Shown: in pieces, positions 26,502 through 35,184 of the stretch
How the letters are laid out: every line of letters begins with the position of its first letter
How positions within the stretch are numbered: the stretch's first letter is position 1
NCBI RefSeq assembly: GCF_014656095.1
Contig: NZ_BNBT01000011.1
Location: 1 to 64,000 of the forward strand
DNA from: Streptomyces longispororuber
GTDB lineage: Bacteria; Actinomycetota; Actinomycetes; Streptomycetales; Streptomycetaceae
DNA: 64,000 nt
Reading direction: 5' to 3'
Made by a program: the position numbers and the translations under genes
The notes under the pieces: generated by a model
Told to the model about the DNA's origin: nothing
Databases searched by the model: none
What the model saw: the letters and a program-made list of their open reading frames with translations, nothing else

Positions 26502-27613
26502 GAGTAGAGGTTGTCCTTGCTGACCTCGTGCACGTGGTCGTGGTCGTGCGTGTGGGGGTGCGCGCCCGGCACGTGCGGCTCGGTCACCGGCAGCGAGGAG
26601 TCCGCCGACAGGCCGAGGTCGGAGGCCGGGCGGTTGCGCGCCACCATCTCTGCGCCGAGCGCGGCGACCATCGCGCCGTTGTCCGTGCACAGCTTGGGCC
26701 GCGGCACCCGCAGCCGGATCCCGGCGCGCTCGCAGCGCTCCTCGGCGAGCGCCCGCAGCCGGGTGTTGGCCGCGACGCCGCCGCCGATCATCAGGTGGTC
26801 GACGCCCTCGGCCTTGCAGGCCTTGACCGCCTTGCGGGTCAGCACGTCGGCGACCGCCTCCTGGAAGGACGCCGCCACGTCCCGCACCGGCACCTCCTCG
26901 CCCGCGGCCCGCTTGGCCTCGATCCACCGGGCCACGGCGGTCTTCAGGCCGGAGAAGGAGAAGTCGAACTCCGGGTCGCGCGGCCCGGTGAGCCCGCGCG
27001 GGAAGGCGATGGCCTCGGGGTCGCCCTCGCGCGCGTAGCGGTCGATGACGGGGCCGCCGGGGAAGCCCAGGTTCAGCACCCGGGCGATCTTGTCGAAGGC
27101 CTCGCCCGCGGCGTCGTCGATGGTCGCGCCCAGCGGCCGCACGTCGGCGGTGATGTCCGTGGAGAGCAGCAGCGAGGAGTGCCCGCCGGAGACCAGCAGG
27201 GCCATCGTCGGCTCGGGCAGCGCGCCGTGCTCGAGCTGGTCCACGCAGATGTGCGAGGCCAGGTGGTTGACGCCGTAGAGCGGCTTGCCGAGCGCGTACG
27301 CGTACGCCTTGGCGGCCGAGACGCCGACGAGCAGCGCGCCCGCGAGGCCCGGCCCCGCGGTGACGGCGATGCCGTCGAGGTCCTTGGCCGTGACGCCCGC
27401 GTCCTTCAGGGCGCGCCGGATCGTCGGGACCATCGCCTCCAGGTGGGCGCGGGAGGCGACCTCGGGCACGACGCCGCCGAAGCGCGCGTGCTCGTCGACG
27501 CTGGAGGCGACGGCGTCGGCGAGCAGCGTGGTGCCGCGCACGATGCCGACGCCGGTCTCGTCGCAGGAGGTCTCGATGCCGAGGACGAGGGGCTCGTCGC
27601 GGAGGTCAGCCAT
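26498..27613 (-). CDS. tsaD: tRNA N6-threonylcarbamoyladenosine transferase TsaD
   Basis: Transfers the threonylcarbamoyl group to A37 of ANN-decoding tRNAs, working with TsaB and TsaE. The 371-residue protein has the ASKHA fold with [15 protein letters not shown] at the N-terminus, the iron-binding HLASHI, GGHSSLL, and [11 protein letters not shown] near the C-terminus. The last 30 residues extend beyond the usual family end and are His-rich ([12 protein letters not shown]). The ATG at 27613 overlaps the end of rimI by eight bases. The operon is tsaB-rimI-tsaD-small ORF. Confidence 0.98.
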   Translation of the reverse strand: MADLRDEPLVLGIETSCDETGVGIVRGTTLLADAVASSVDEHARFGGVVPEVASRAHLEAMVPTIRRALKDAGVTAKDLDGIAVTAGPGLAGALLVGVSAAKAYAYALGKPLYGVNHLASHICVDQLEHGALPEPTMALLVSGGHSSLLLSTDITADVRPLGATIDDAAGEAFDKIARVLNLGFPGGPVIDRYAREGDPEAIAFPRGLTGPRDPEFDFSFSGLKTAVARWIEAKRAAGEEVPVRDVAASFQEAVADVLTRKAVKACKAEGVDHLMIGGGVAANTRLRALAEERCERAGIRLRVPRPKLCTDNGAMVAALGAEMVARNRPASDLGLSADSSLPVTEPHVPGAHPHTHDHDHVHEVSKDNLYS

Positions 27614-28199
27614 GGATCTCGGTTCCTTGTACGCCGTTCACCGGGCCGTCGGCCCGTCCGTTCGGGGAGGGTTGCGGGGCGGCCGGCGGGACGGCCGAGG
27701 GGTCCGACAGACGCATCACCAGCGCGTCCACGTTCCCCGGCTGGTAGTAGCCGCGCCGGAAGCCGATGGGCTCGAAGCCGAAGCGCTCGTACAGCTTCTG
27801 CGCCCGGGTGTTGTCCACGCGCACTTCCAGCAGCACCTCGGTGGCCTCGAAGGCCGTCGCGTGCCGGAGCAGCTCCGTGAGCAGCCGCGCGCCGAGCCCG
27901 GTGCCCCACTGGTCGCGGGCCACGGCGATGGTCTGCACGTCGGCGGCCACCGCGTCGCCGCCGCCGGAGTCGGAGCCCGCGACCGCGAGCCCGCCGTAGC
28001 CGACGAGGCGCTCGCCGTCGTACGCGACGACGTAGCGGCGCGTGGATCCCGGTCCGCGCGCGTGCGCGAGCTCGGACCAGAACATGCCGCGCGACCAGGC
28101 GTCCTCGGGGAAGAGGTCCTTCTCGAGGGCGAGCACGGGATCGATGTCCCACCAGCGCATCTCGCGCAGCACGGCGGCGTGGGGCGTCACGGTCGTCAC
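27606..28199 (-). CDS. rimI: Ribosomal-protein-S18-alanine N-acetyltransferase RimI-like
   Basis: A GNAT-family acetyltransferase of 197 residues that would acetylate a protein N-terminus. The acetyl-CoA loop is [13 protein letters not shown] (about residues 95-107), followed by [20 protein letters not shown] and the family end [18 protein letters not shown] Pro-rich tail of about 30 residues follows and is not part of the fold. The GTG at 28199 overlaps the tsaB stop as GTGA. Its place between tsaB and tsaD is the standard actinobacterial arrangement. The true substrate could be broader than S18. Confidence 0.93.
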   Translation of the reverse strand: MTTVTPHAAVLREMRWWDIDPVLALEKDLFPEDAWSRGMFWSELAHARGPGSTRRYVVAYDGERLVGYGGLAVAGSDSGGGDAVAADVQTIAVARDQWGTGLGARLLTELLRHATAFEATEVLLEVRVDNTRAQKLYERFGFEPIGFRRGYYQPGNVDALVMRLSDPSAVPPAAPQPSPNGRADGPVNGVQGTEIHG

Positions 28200-28852
28200 T
28201 GGGGCGTGACCACCTTGTAGTTCTTGGGCACCTGCGCGTCCGGGCGGCGCAGGTACAGCGGGCGGGGTTCGAGCAGCTCCTCGCCTGCGGCCAGCTTCTC
28301 GGCGGCCAGCGCGGCGAGGGCGGCGGCCGCGACGTGCTCGGGGCCGCGCGCGTCCGGGAAGGTCTCCGGGTAGAGCGCGGCGCCGGCACCGACGGCCGGC
28401 AGGCCCGCGACCTGCTCGGCGATGTCCGCGGGCCGGTCGACGGCGGGCCCGCCCACCCGCGTCCGGGTGTCCTCGTACCGGGCCCAGTAGACCTCCTTGC
28501 GCCGCGCGTCGGTGGCCACGACGAAGGGGCCGGACTCGATCCCGGACGCGTACGCCAGACCGTCGAGCGTGCACACGCCGTACACCGGCACGCCGAGCGC
28601 CAGGCCGAAGGTGTCCGCCGTCATCAGGCCCACGCGCAGGCCGGTGTAGGGCCCGGGGCCCACCCCGGCGACGACGGCCGTGACCGCGTCGATTCTCACG
28701 CCCGCCTCGGCGAGGACGCGGTCGACGGCGGGCAGCAGCAGCTCACCGTGGCGGCGGGCGTCGACCTGACTCGCGTGCGCGACGACGGACGTGCCGTCGT
28801 GCAGGGCGACGGTGACGGCGGGGGTTGCGGTATCCAGAGCGAGCAAGAGCAC
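28196..28852 (-). CDS. tsaB: t6A biosynthesis protein TsaB
   Basis: The non-catalytic ASKHA partner that dimerises with TsaD in the bacterial t6A complex. The 218-residue protein begins MLLLALDTATPAVTVAL and has the dimer helix RRHGELLLPAVDRVL and the GVGPGPYTGLRVG motif. The GTG at 28852 is the start. It is the first gene of the operon with rimI and tsaD and is divergent from the gene at 28955. Confidence 0.97.
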   Translation of the reverse strand: MLLLALDTATPAVTVALHDGTSVVAHASQVDARRHGELLLPAVDRVLAEAGVRIDAVTAVVAGVGPGPYTGLRVGLMTADTFGLALGVPVYGVCTLDGLAYASGIESGPFVVATDARRKEVYWARYEDTRTRVGGPAVDRPADIAEQVAGLPAVGAGAALYPETFPDARGPEHVAAAALAALAAEKLAAGEELLEPRPLYLRRPDAQVPKNYKVVTPQ

Positions 28853-28954
28853 GCGAACAGCCTACGGCTCCGGCGCCCGCCGCACGGCCGCACCGGCCCG
28901 AGGTGCCCCGGCTGCTACCGTCACCCCATAGCCGTACGTAGGAGAGGTGGGGCA

Positions 28955-29503
28955 GTGTCCAGGAGCAGCTCGGGATTCGTGGCCGGGCTCACGGCGGCGG
29001 CGCTCGCCGTGGTCGGCTTCCTCGCCTACCAGGCCTCGGCCAGCGCGCCCGACGACCTGAACGCGCGGCCGGACAAGTCCCCCACGGCCCCCACGAAGTC
29101 CCCCAAGGACAAGGGCGACTCGCTGGCGCTGCCCGCGCAGTCGGGCACCGGCAAGCGGGTCGTGTACTCCCTGGACCAGGACCGGGTGTGGCTGGTCGGC
29201 GAGTCCGGCAAGGCCAAGCGCACGTACAAGGTCACGCCGAGCACGGTCGACCCGGCCCCCGGTCAGTACAAGGTCACGTCGCGCTCGGGGCAGGTCACCG
29301 GCTCGGACGGGGTACAGATCGAGCACGTCGTGCGCTTCGCGGCGGTCGACGGCATAGCGGTCGGGTTCAGCGCGGCGCTCAACGGCTCCACCGAGAAGCC
29401 GGACCCCGGGAAGAAGACCGGCGGCATCCGCTCGTCCCGCGAGGACGGCAACGCGATGTGGGACTTCGCGATCATCGAGACGAAGGTCGTCGTCGTCAAG
29501 TAA
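28955..29503 (+). CDS. Degenerate L,D-transpeptidase (YkuD)-like exported protein
   Basis: A 182-residue protein with an N-terminal hydrophobic signal or anchor (GLTAAALAVVGFLAYQAS), a Pro/Lys linker, and a domain whose strand pattern (KRVVYSLDQDRVWLVGESGK) matches YkuD L,D-transpeptidases. In active enzymes the catalytic motif reads SHGCIR and the C-terminal end resembles SxEDAxWLWD. The aligned part here is KTGGIRSSREDGNAMWD, so the nucleophile Cys is Gly, and no His sits in the expected preceding strand. It is therefore probably non-catalytic, perhaps a wall-binding or regulatory protein. The GTG at 28955 follows GGAGAGG. The YkuD assignment is an inference from pattern. Confidence 0.7.
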   Translation: MSRSSSGFVAGLTAAALAVVGFLAYQASASAPDDLNARPDKSPTAPTKSPKDKGDSLALPAQSGTGKRVVYSLDQDRVWLVGESGKAKRTYKVTPSTVDPAPGQYKVTSRSGQVTGSDGVQIEHVVRFAAVDGIAVGFSAALNGSTEKPDPGKKTGGIRSSREDGNAMWDFAIIETKVVVVK

Positions 29504-29586
29504 CGGGCCCCCGCCGTCACCGGCTGTCCGTCCGGTGCCCCTCGGTTACGCGGCGCCAGCCCTCGGTTGCCTTGACCAGCTATCGG

Positions 29587-29766
29587 TTACGCGGCGTCGC
29601 GCCGGGTCTCGTCCGCGGGGGCGCCTTGGTGCACGGGAGCGGCGGGAGGCGTGGAGACGGCGCTCGCGGCGGCGCACGACGCGAGCAGCTCACTCATCGT
29701 GCAGGCGGAGGGCTGCGCCGGCAGCCCCTGCGGCCGGGACTGCGTGTCGTGTTCTGAAGCCGGCAT
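29587..29766 (-). CDS. Small 59-residue protein of unknown function
   Basis: A short gene starting at ATG 29766 with a strong GGAGG site seven bases upstream. The product starts MPASEHDTQSRPQGLPAQ, has two Cys (positions 22 and 31) around TMSELLASC, then an Ala/Pro-rich end. No domain is recognised. It lies downstream of tsaE on the same strand, with a perfect palindrome (29797-29816) in between. Codon use and the good ribosome-binding site support a real gene. The gap 29504-29586 holds two copies of TCGGTTACGCGGCG. Confidence 0.65.
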   Translation of the reverse strand: MPASEHDTQSRPQGLPAQPSACTMSELLASCAAASAVSTPPAAPVHQGAPADETRRDAA

Positions 29767-29796
29767 GGACGCCTCCTGGGGCTTCGGGGGCAGACG

Positions 29797-29816
29797 TGGT
29801 TAGGTAGACCTAACCA
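29797..29816. promoter_or_regulatory. Perfect palindromic operator candidate
   Basis: TGGTTAGGT-AG-ACCTAACCA has perfect nine-base arms, 31-50 bases before the start of the 59-residue gene. The half sites TTAGGT/ACCTAA resemble those of DtxR-type iron boxes, but the spacer is two bases instead of seven, so the cognate factor is uncertain. Confidence 0.6.
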
Positions 29817-29965
29817 GGACCGGTATCCATGTGACCACGCCCGGGCCCGCCCGCGCAACATCTTACCGACGCCTTGTCGGAAAATGAGGGCGGCGGAGGC
29901 CCGGGGTCGGGGCAAGGGGTTCGTGGTGGGAGTGGAGGGAACGGCTTCCGAGCGCGGTGTACGGC

Positions 29966-30478
29966 TCAGGCGGACAGGACCGACAGGTCGACGCCCTCCC
30001 AGCGGGCCCCGATGCCTCGCAGCGCCACCTCGCGCCGCTCGTCCGCGGTGTCTCCCGCGGCGCGGTGGATCAGCAGGTGCAGCCGGTCGTCGGACAGCTC
30101 CTCGACCTTGCCGTCGCCCCACTCCACGACGACCACGGAGTCCGGCAGCGAGACGTCGAGGTCCAGGTCCTCCATCTCGTCGAGCCCGCCGCCCAGGCGG
30201 TACGCGTCCACGTGCACCAAAGCGGGGCCGTCGCCGAGCGGGGGGTGGACGCGGGCGATGACGAACGTCGGCGAGGTGACGGCGCCGCGCACGCCGAGGC
30301 CCTCGCCGAGGCCGCGCGTCAGCGTCGTCTTGCCCGCGCCGAGCTCCCCGGTGAGCATGACGAGGTCGCCCGGGCGCAGGAGCTTGGCCAGGCGGCGGCC
30401 CAACTCACCCATCTGCTCGGGGGAGTTGACGTCGATCGTGAGGGAGGCGGCGGGGGCCGGGCTGTGCGGTGCTTCCAT
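29966..30478 (-). CDS. tsaE: t6A biosynthesis ATPase TsaE
   Basis: A P-loop ATPase that drives turnover of the TsaB-TsaD complex in t6A synthesis. The 170-residue protein has Walker A GELGAGKTTL (about residues 45-54), TSPTFVIARVHP and a VVVVEWGDGKVEEL segment. The ATG at 30478 gives MEAPHSPAP; a GTG at 30487 is an alternative. It lies immediately after the hydrolase gene in the acpS-nnrD-alr-hydrolase-tsaE run and apart from the tsaB-tsaD operon, which is the usual actinobacterial split. Confidence 0.97.
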   Translation of the reverse strand: MEAPHSPAPAASLTIDVNSPEQMGELGRRLAKLLRPGDLVMLTGELGAGKTTLTRGLGEGLGVRGAVTSPTFVIARVHPPLGDGPALVHVDAYRLGGGLDEMEDLDLDVSLPDSVVVVEWGDGKVEELSDDRLHLLIHRAAGDTADERREVALRGIGARWEGVDLSVLSA

Positions 30479-30488
30479 GAGCCCCACG

Positions 30489-31676
30489 TTAACCGGTGGC
30501 GACGGCGCCCGTGCGCGCCAGCAGATCCGCCAGCCGGTCCGTCACCGCCTCCGGGTGCTCCAGCATCACCAGGTGCCCGGCGTCCGGCACGAGGACCAGC
30601 TCCGCGTCCGGCAGCAGGCCGGCGATCACCTCGCTGTGCCCGCTCGGCGTGACCAGGTCCTCGTCACCCGCGAGGACGAGGACCGGAACCGCCGCGAAGT
30701 GCTTGAGGGCCTCCGCCTTGTCGTGGTCGTTGAACGCGGGGTAGTACTCCGCGACCACGTCGATCGGCGTGGACTCGATCATCCGTTCCGCGAACCGGGC
30801 GACGGCCGGGTCGACGTCCCTCGACGAGAACGAGTACCGCTTGATCACGCCCGCGAACAGGTCCGACGTGGCCCGCCGCCCCCGCTCCACCAGCTCGGCC
30901 TGGGAGCCGAGGGCCCGCAGGACGCCGGGCAGCACGCGCCGCACGGCGTTCACCCCCGCCACCGGCAGCCCGAAGTTGACCTCGCCGAGCCCGCCGGAGG
31001 ACGTGCCGACGAGGGCCACGGCCGCCACCCGCTCCCGGATCAGGTCCGGGAACTGGTCGGCGAGGGCCATCGTCGTCATCCCGCCCATCGAGTGCCCGAC
31101 GAGCACCAGCGGCCCCTCGGGCGCGGCCGCGTCGATGACGGCCTTGAGGTCCCGCCCGAGCTGGTCGATGGAGACCGGCTCGCGGTCGCGCACCTGCGCG
31201 ACCCCGCGGCCGGAGCGCCCGTGGCTGCGCTGGTCCCAGTAGACGCAGCGCACCACGCCCCGCAGGGCCGCGCGCTGGAAGTGCCAGGAGTCCTGGTTGA
31301 GGCAGTAGCCGTGGCTGAAGACGACGGTGACCGGGGCGGGTGCCCGGCGCCCGAAGAGCCGCCGCCGGCGCGCGGCCTGGGCGTCGGACTCCACCTCCTC
31401 GACCTCGTAGGCGAGTTCGGTGCCGTCCTCGGCGTACGCCGTGCCGGGCATGCCGCGCAGCGAGCCGTAGGGGCCCGCGGCGTCCAGGGCGAGGCGGGCC
31501 TTCTTGCGCATGCCGCGTCCGACCGTCAGCCGCTCGATGGCGACACCCGCCGCGGCGCCCGCCGCGACGACCCCTATGGCGGCGCCCGCGAGCCCGGCCC
31601 GTCGCCAGGTCGTCGCCCCGCGCACCACCACGTCGGCCACCTCGGCGGCGGCCGCCCCCGTGCTGCCCTCGCCCAC
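30489..31676 (-). CDS. Alpha/beta hydrolase, membrane-anchored
   Basis: A 395-residue alpha/beta-hydrolase with one hydrophobic segment near the N-terminus (residues about 27-48), then the hydrolase domain. Visible motifs are the oxyanion strand VVFSHGYCLNQDSWHF, the nucleophile elbow GHSMGG, the acid-containing VLAGDEDLVTP and the late VPDAGHLVMLEHPE carrying the catalytic His. The triad is therefore complete. The GTG at 31676 follows GAGGAG. The substrate is unknown. Its conserved position between alr and tsaE suggests co-transcription rather than a shared pathway. Confidence 0.93.
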   Translation of the reverse strand: MGEGSTGAAAAEVADVVVRGATTWRRAGLAGAAIGVVAAGAAAGVAIERLTVGRGMRKKARLALDAAGPYGSLRGMPGTAYAEDGTELAYEVEEVESDAQAARRRRLFGRRAPAPVTVVFSHGYCLNQDSWHFQRAALRGVVRCVYWDQRSHGRSGRGVAQVRDREPVSIDQLGRDLKAVIDAAAPEGPLVLVGHSMGGMTTMALADQFPDLIRERVAAVALVGTSSGGLGEVNFGLPVAGVNAVRRVLPGVLRALGSQAELVERGRRATSDLFAGVIKRYSFSSRDVDPAVARFAERMIESTPIDVVAEYYPAFNDHDKAEALKHFAAVPVLVLAGDEDLVTPSGHSEVIAGLLPDAELVLVPDAGHLVMLEHPEAVTDRLADLLARTGAVATG

Positions 31677-31689
31677 GTGCCGCTCCTCC

Positions 31690-32838
31690 TCAGTCGGACC
31701 GTTCGTTCGAGTAGATCCGGGGGACGCGGGCGCCGATCCGCGTCACGATCTCGTACGCGATGGTGCCCGCCGCCCGCGCCCAGTCCTCGGCCGTGGGCTC
31801 CCCCCGGTCCCCCGGCCCGAAGAGCACGGCCTCCGAGCCCACCTCGGGCTCGTCGCCGCCCAGGTCCACCACGAACTGGTCCATCGCGATCGTCCCTGCC
31901 GCCGTGCGCCACTTGCCGCCGACGAGGACCGGCCCGGTGCCGGACGCGTGCCGGGGGATGCCGTCCCCGTACCCCGCCGGGACCAGACCGAGCGTGGTCT
32001 CGCCGGGCGTCGTGTAACGATGGCCGTAACTGACCCCGTGCCCGGCCGGGGCCCGCTTCACATGGGCCAGCGCCGCGGTCACGGTCATCACCGGCCGCAG
32101 CCCGAAGTCCGCCGGCGTGCCCACCTCGGGGCTCGGCGAGACCCCGTACATGGCGATCCCCGGCCGCACCAGGTCGAAGTGGGTCTCCGGCAGCGTCAGG
32201 GCGGCCGGGGAGTTGGCGATGTGGCGGACCTCGGGCCGCAGCCCCGCGTCCTCGGCCCGGCCCACCATCTCCTTGAAGGCGTCGAGCTGGGCGGCGATCG
32301 ACGGGTGCCCCGGCTCGTCGGCGCAGGCGAAGTGGGACCACAGCCCCGTGACGCGCACCGCGCCGTCCGCCTCGGCGCGCAGCGCGGCGGCGACGAGTTC
32401 CGGCCAGTCCTCCGGCATGCAGCCGTTGCGCCCCAGCCCCGTGTCGGCCTTGAGCTGCACCCGGGCCCGCCGTCCCGCGGCGCGCGCGGCGGCCACGACC
32501 TCGCCCAGCGCGTCCACCCGGCTCACCGACACGTCGATGTCGGCCTCGACGGCCTCCCGCCACGGCGAGCCCGGCGTCCACAGCCAGCACATGACGCGCC
32601 CGCCGATCCCGGCGGCCCGCAGCGCGAGCGCCTCCTCGGGCGTGGCCGTCCCCACCCACGTGGCACCGGCCTCGACGGCGGCTCTGGCGCACGGCACCAT
32701 CCCGTGCCCGTATCCGTCCGCCTTCACCACGGCCATGAACGCGGCGCCGGGCGCGTGGGCGCGCAGCGTCCGCACGTTGGCCCGGAGGGCGGCGAGGTCG
32801 ATATCGGCGCGCACGCGCGGCAGTGCAGTCTCAGTCAT
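31690..32838 (-). CDS. alr: Alanine racemase
   Basis: A PLP enzyme interconverting L- and D-alanine for peptidoglycan synthesis. The 382-residue protein has the PLP lysine Lys39 in VVKADGYGHG and the second catalytic residue, a Tyr in GHGVSYGHRYTTP, from the partner subunit. The C-terminal beta domain includes GTIAMDQFVVDLGG. The ATG at 32838 gives MTETALPRVRADIDL. It is separated by 13 bases from the downstream hydrolase gene and sits within the acpS-nnrD-alr cluster. Confidence 0.98.
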   Translation of the reverse strand: MTETALPRVRADIDLAALRANVRTLRAHAPGAAFMAVVKADGYGHGMVPCARAAVEAGATWVGTATPEEALALRAAGIGGRVMCWLWTPGSPWREAVEADIDVSVSRVDALGEVVAAARAAGRRARVQLKADTGLGRNGCMPEDWPELVAAALRAEADGAVRVTGLWSHFACADEPGHPSIAAQLDAFKEMVGRAEDAGLRPEVRHIANSPAALTLPETHFDLVRPGIAMYGVSPSPEVGTPADFGLRPVMTVTAALAHVKRAPAGHGVSYGHRYTTPGETTLGLVPAGYGDGIPRHASGTGPVLVGGKWRTAAGTIAMDQFVVDLGGDEPEVGSEAVLFGPGDRGEPTAEDWARAAGTIAYEIVTRIGARVPRIYSNERSD

Positions 32839-32964
32839 CGTCGAACAGTCTCTCAGAGGGGACGAACACCCCGGCGGACAGCCGTCGACGGTACGGACCG
32901 GGACGTACCGGTATGTCCGCCCGCCCCGCCCCGCCGCGCCCCGGCTGTTGTCGTCCTAGGGAAG

Positions 32965-33110
32965 CCCCGGCCCGGGGTGCGCGGACCGCAGGCACAGCCG
33001 GGGCGCGCGGGCCGGAGGGCACAGCGCGGGCCCACGGGCCGCAGGGATCAGCCGGAGCGCCCGGGCCGCAGGGAACAGCCGGAGCACCAGCACCCGGGCC
33101 GCGGGCGGCT
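32965..33110. repeat. Degenerate GC-rich repeats between nnrD and alr
   Basis: The gap 32839-33112 contains several copies of a GGGCCGCAGGGA-ACAGCCGGAGC type unit, with related GGGCGCGCGGGCCGGAGGG segments. I see no convincing gene or hairpin terminator in it. Confidence 0.5.
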
Positions 33111-33112
33111 GC

Positions 33113-34597
33113 CTACCCCCGTCGCACGTCCCGCCAGGCCGCCGGGAGGGCGTCGGCCACGTCCTGTGCCGCCACCGGTGCCCCGTCCGCGGCGAGCCGT
33201 GCCGCGAGGCCGTGCAGAAAGGCGCCGGTCGCCCCGGCGTCCCGCGCCCCGAGACCGGCCGCGAGCAGCGCCCCGGCGAGCCCGGACAGCACGTCCCCGC
33301 TCCCGGCGGTGGCCAGCCACGGCGTCCCGGTCGGGTTGACCCGCACCGCGCCGGTCCCGTCCGGCCCGGCGACCACCGTGGTGGAGCCCTTCAGGAGGAC
33401 CGTGGCCGCGTACCGCCCGGCCAGCTCCCGCACCGCCTCAAGGCGCCCCGACTCGACCTCCTCCCGGCTGGTGCCGAGCAGCGCGGCCGCCTCCCCGGCG
33501 TGCGGGGTGAGCAGCGTGGGCGCCACCCGCTTGCGCACGGCCGCGGCGTCGGCGAGCCGCAGCCCGTCGGCGTCGATGAGCACCGGCACGTCGGCGGCGA
33601 CCACGTCCCGGAGCCGGTCCCCGTCGTCCCCCAGCCCCGGCCCGGCCGCCCAGGCCTGGACGCGTCCCGCCCGGGCGGGCGGCCCGGCCGAGACCAGCGT
33701 CTCCGGGAAGCGGGCGAGCACGGCGTCGGCGGCGGGCCCCACGTACCGCACGGCCCCGGCGCCCCCGCGCAGCGCGCCGGCGACGGCGAGGACGGCGGCG
33801 CCCGGGTAGCGGGCGGACCCGGCGACGACGCCCACGACACCGCGCCGGTACTTGTCGCTCTCCGCGCCGGGCACCGGGAGCAGCCGGTCCACGTCGGCGT
33901 ACTGGAACGCCTCCACCACCGGGTCGTACGCGGCGAGTTCCGGCCCGAGCCCGATGTCCACGAACCGCAGCGCCCCGGCGTACTCCCGGGCGGGGTCGAC
34001 GAGCAGTCCCGGCTTGCAGGCGCCGAAGGTCACCGTCACGTCCGCCCGCACGGCGGCGCCCCGCACCTCGCCGGTGTCGGCGTCGACACCGCTCGGCAGG
34101 TCGACGGCGACGACGACGGCCCTGGACTCCTCGGCAGCGCGGGCCAGTTCGGCGGCGCGGGGGCGCAGCCCGCCCTTGCCGCCGATGCCGACGACGCCGT
34201 CGACGACGAGGTCGGCCCGGGCGACGACGCCGAGCGCGGCATCGGCCCCGGCGCCGCCCCCGACACCCTCTGCGGGGCCCGAGCCGTCCACCGCGCGTCC
34301 CCCGGCCGCCCGCAGCGCGGCGAGCCCGCCCGCGTGGGCCCGCTCCGGCGCCAGGAGCACCGCCGTCACCCCGGCCCCGCGCCGGGCGAGCCGCGCCCCG
34401 GCGTACAGGGCGTCGCCGCCGTTGTCCCCGCTGCCGACCAGGAGCGCCACGCGGGCCCCGTACACCTTCCCGAGCACCTGACCGCAGGCCGCGGCGAGCC
34501 CGGCCGCCGCCCGCTGCATCAGCGCCCCGTCGGGGACGCGCGCCATCAGGGCGCGCTCGGCGGCCCGTACATCCTCCACGCGATACGCAGTACGCAT
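33113..34597 (-). CDS. nnrD: Bifunctional NAD(P)HX epimerase / ADP-dependent dehydratase
   Basis: A metabolite-repair enzyme restoring hydrated NADH/NADPH. The 494-residue fusion has an N-terminal epimerase (YjeF_N) domain (about residues 1-215) with LLVGSGDNGGDALYAGARL and VVVAVDLPSGVDADTG, and a C-terminal ribokinase-like dehydratase domain (about 225-490) with TLLTPHAGEAAALLG and ATAGSGDVLSGLAGALLA. The ATG at 34597 gives MRTAYRVEDVRAAERAL. It lies between acpS and alr on the same strand, a common actinobacterial grouping. Confidence 0.97.
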   Translation of the reverse strand: MRTAYRVEDVRAAERALMARVPDGALMQRAAAGLAAACGQVLGKVYGARVALLVGSGDNGGDALYAGARLARRGAGVTAVLLAPERAHAGGLAALRAAGGRAVDGSGPAEGVGGGAGADAALGVVARADLVVDGVVGIGGKGGLRPRAAELARAAEESRAVVVAVDLPSGVDADTGEVRGAAVRADVTVTFGACKPGLLVDPAREYAGALRFVDIGLGPELAAYDPVVEAFQYADVDRLLPVPGAESDKYRRGVVGVVAGSARYPGAAVLAVAGALRGGAGAVRYVGPAADAVLARFPETLVSAGPPARAGRVQAWAAGPGLGDDGDRLRDVVAADVPVLIDADGLRLADAAAVRKRVAPTLLTPHAGEAAALLGTSREEVESGRLEAVRELAGRYAATVLLKGSTTVVAGPDGTGAVRVNPTGTPWLATAGSGDVLSGLAGALLAAGLGARDAGATGAFLHGLAARLAADGAPVAAQDVADALPAAWRDVRRG

Positions 34598-34666
34598 CCC
34601 TCAAGTCTCGCGCACCGCCCGTGCTCCGGCAGCGCGGCGCGGGCCGGGGCCCGAGGCCCGCGGGGC

Positions 34667-35035
34667 CTATCCCTCCGCGATGACCACGGCGGACGCCACC
34701 CCCGCGTCATGGCTGAGCGACACGTGCCAGCCCCGGACGCCGAGCGCCTCGGCGCGGGCGGCCACCGTGCCGGAGACCCGCAGGCGCGGCTGCCCGGACT
34801 CCTCCACGTACACCTCGGCATCGGTCCAGCGCAGCCCCGCGGGGGCGCCGAGGGCCTTGGCGAGGGCCTCCTTGGCGGCGAACCGGGCGGCCAGCGAGGC
34901 GACTCCGCGCGGCTCCCCGCTCGGCAGGTACAACTCCTCCGCGACGAAGAGCCGTTCCCGCATGCCGACGGTCCGCTCCAGGGAGACGGCGAACCGGTCG
35001 ATCTCCGCCACATCGATGCCCACACCAATAATCAC
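34667..35035 (-). CDS. acpS: Holo-[acyl-carrier-protein] synthase
   Basis: Transfers phosphopantetheine from CoA to acyl carrier protein. The 122-residue length is typical. Motifs are [12 protein letters not shown] at the N-terminus, [13 protein letters not shown] with the catalytic Glu and Lys, and WHVSLSHD. The GTG at 35035 (giving MIIGVGID) is chosen because family members start there. No clear ribosome-binding site is visible. It is divergent from coaA, which makes the CoA precursor. The glmS gene I recall near this locus in S. coelicolor is absent. Confidence 0.97.
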   Translation of the reverse strand: MIIGVGIDVAEIDRFAVSLERTVGMRERLFVAEELYLPSGEPRGVASLAARFAAKEALAKALGAPAGLRWTDAEVYVEESGQPRLRVSGTVAARAEALGVRGWHVSLSHDAGVASAVVIAEG

Positions 35036-35184
35036 GCGGGAAGCGTACGGCGCCGCCGCGGCACCCCGGCCCACCGGCACAGCGGCGGCCCACCGCCACC
35101 GGGCGCCCGCCCGGGCACGGGACACCCGCGCCGGCGTGACGTACTCCACCCGCGCTCCCGTTCAAACAGCCGTAACAATGGAAT

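Noticed and set aside
29797..29816. Classical DtxR/DmdR iron box
   Set aside because: The half sites are similar, but the two-base spacer does not fit the 19-bp iron-box layout. It is therefore listed only as an unassigned palindrome.
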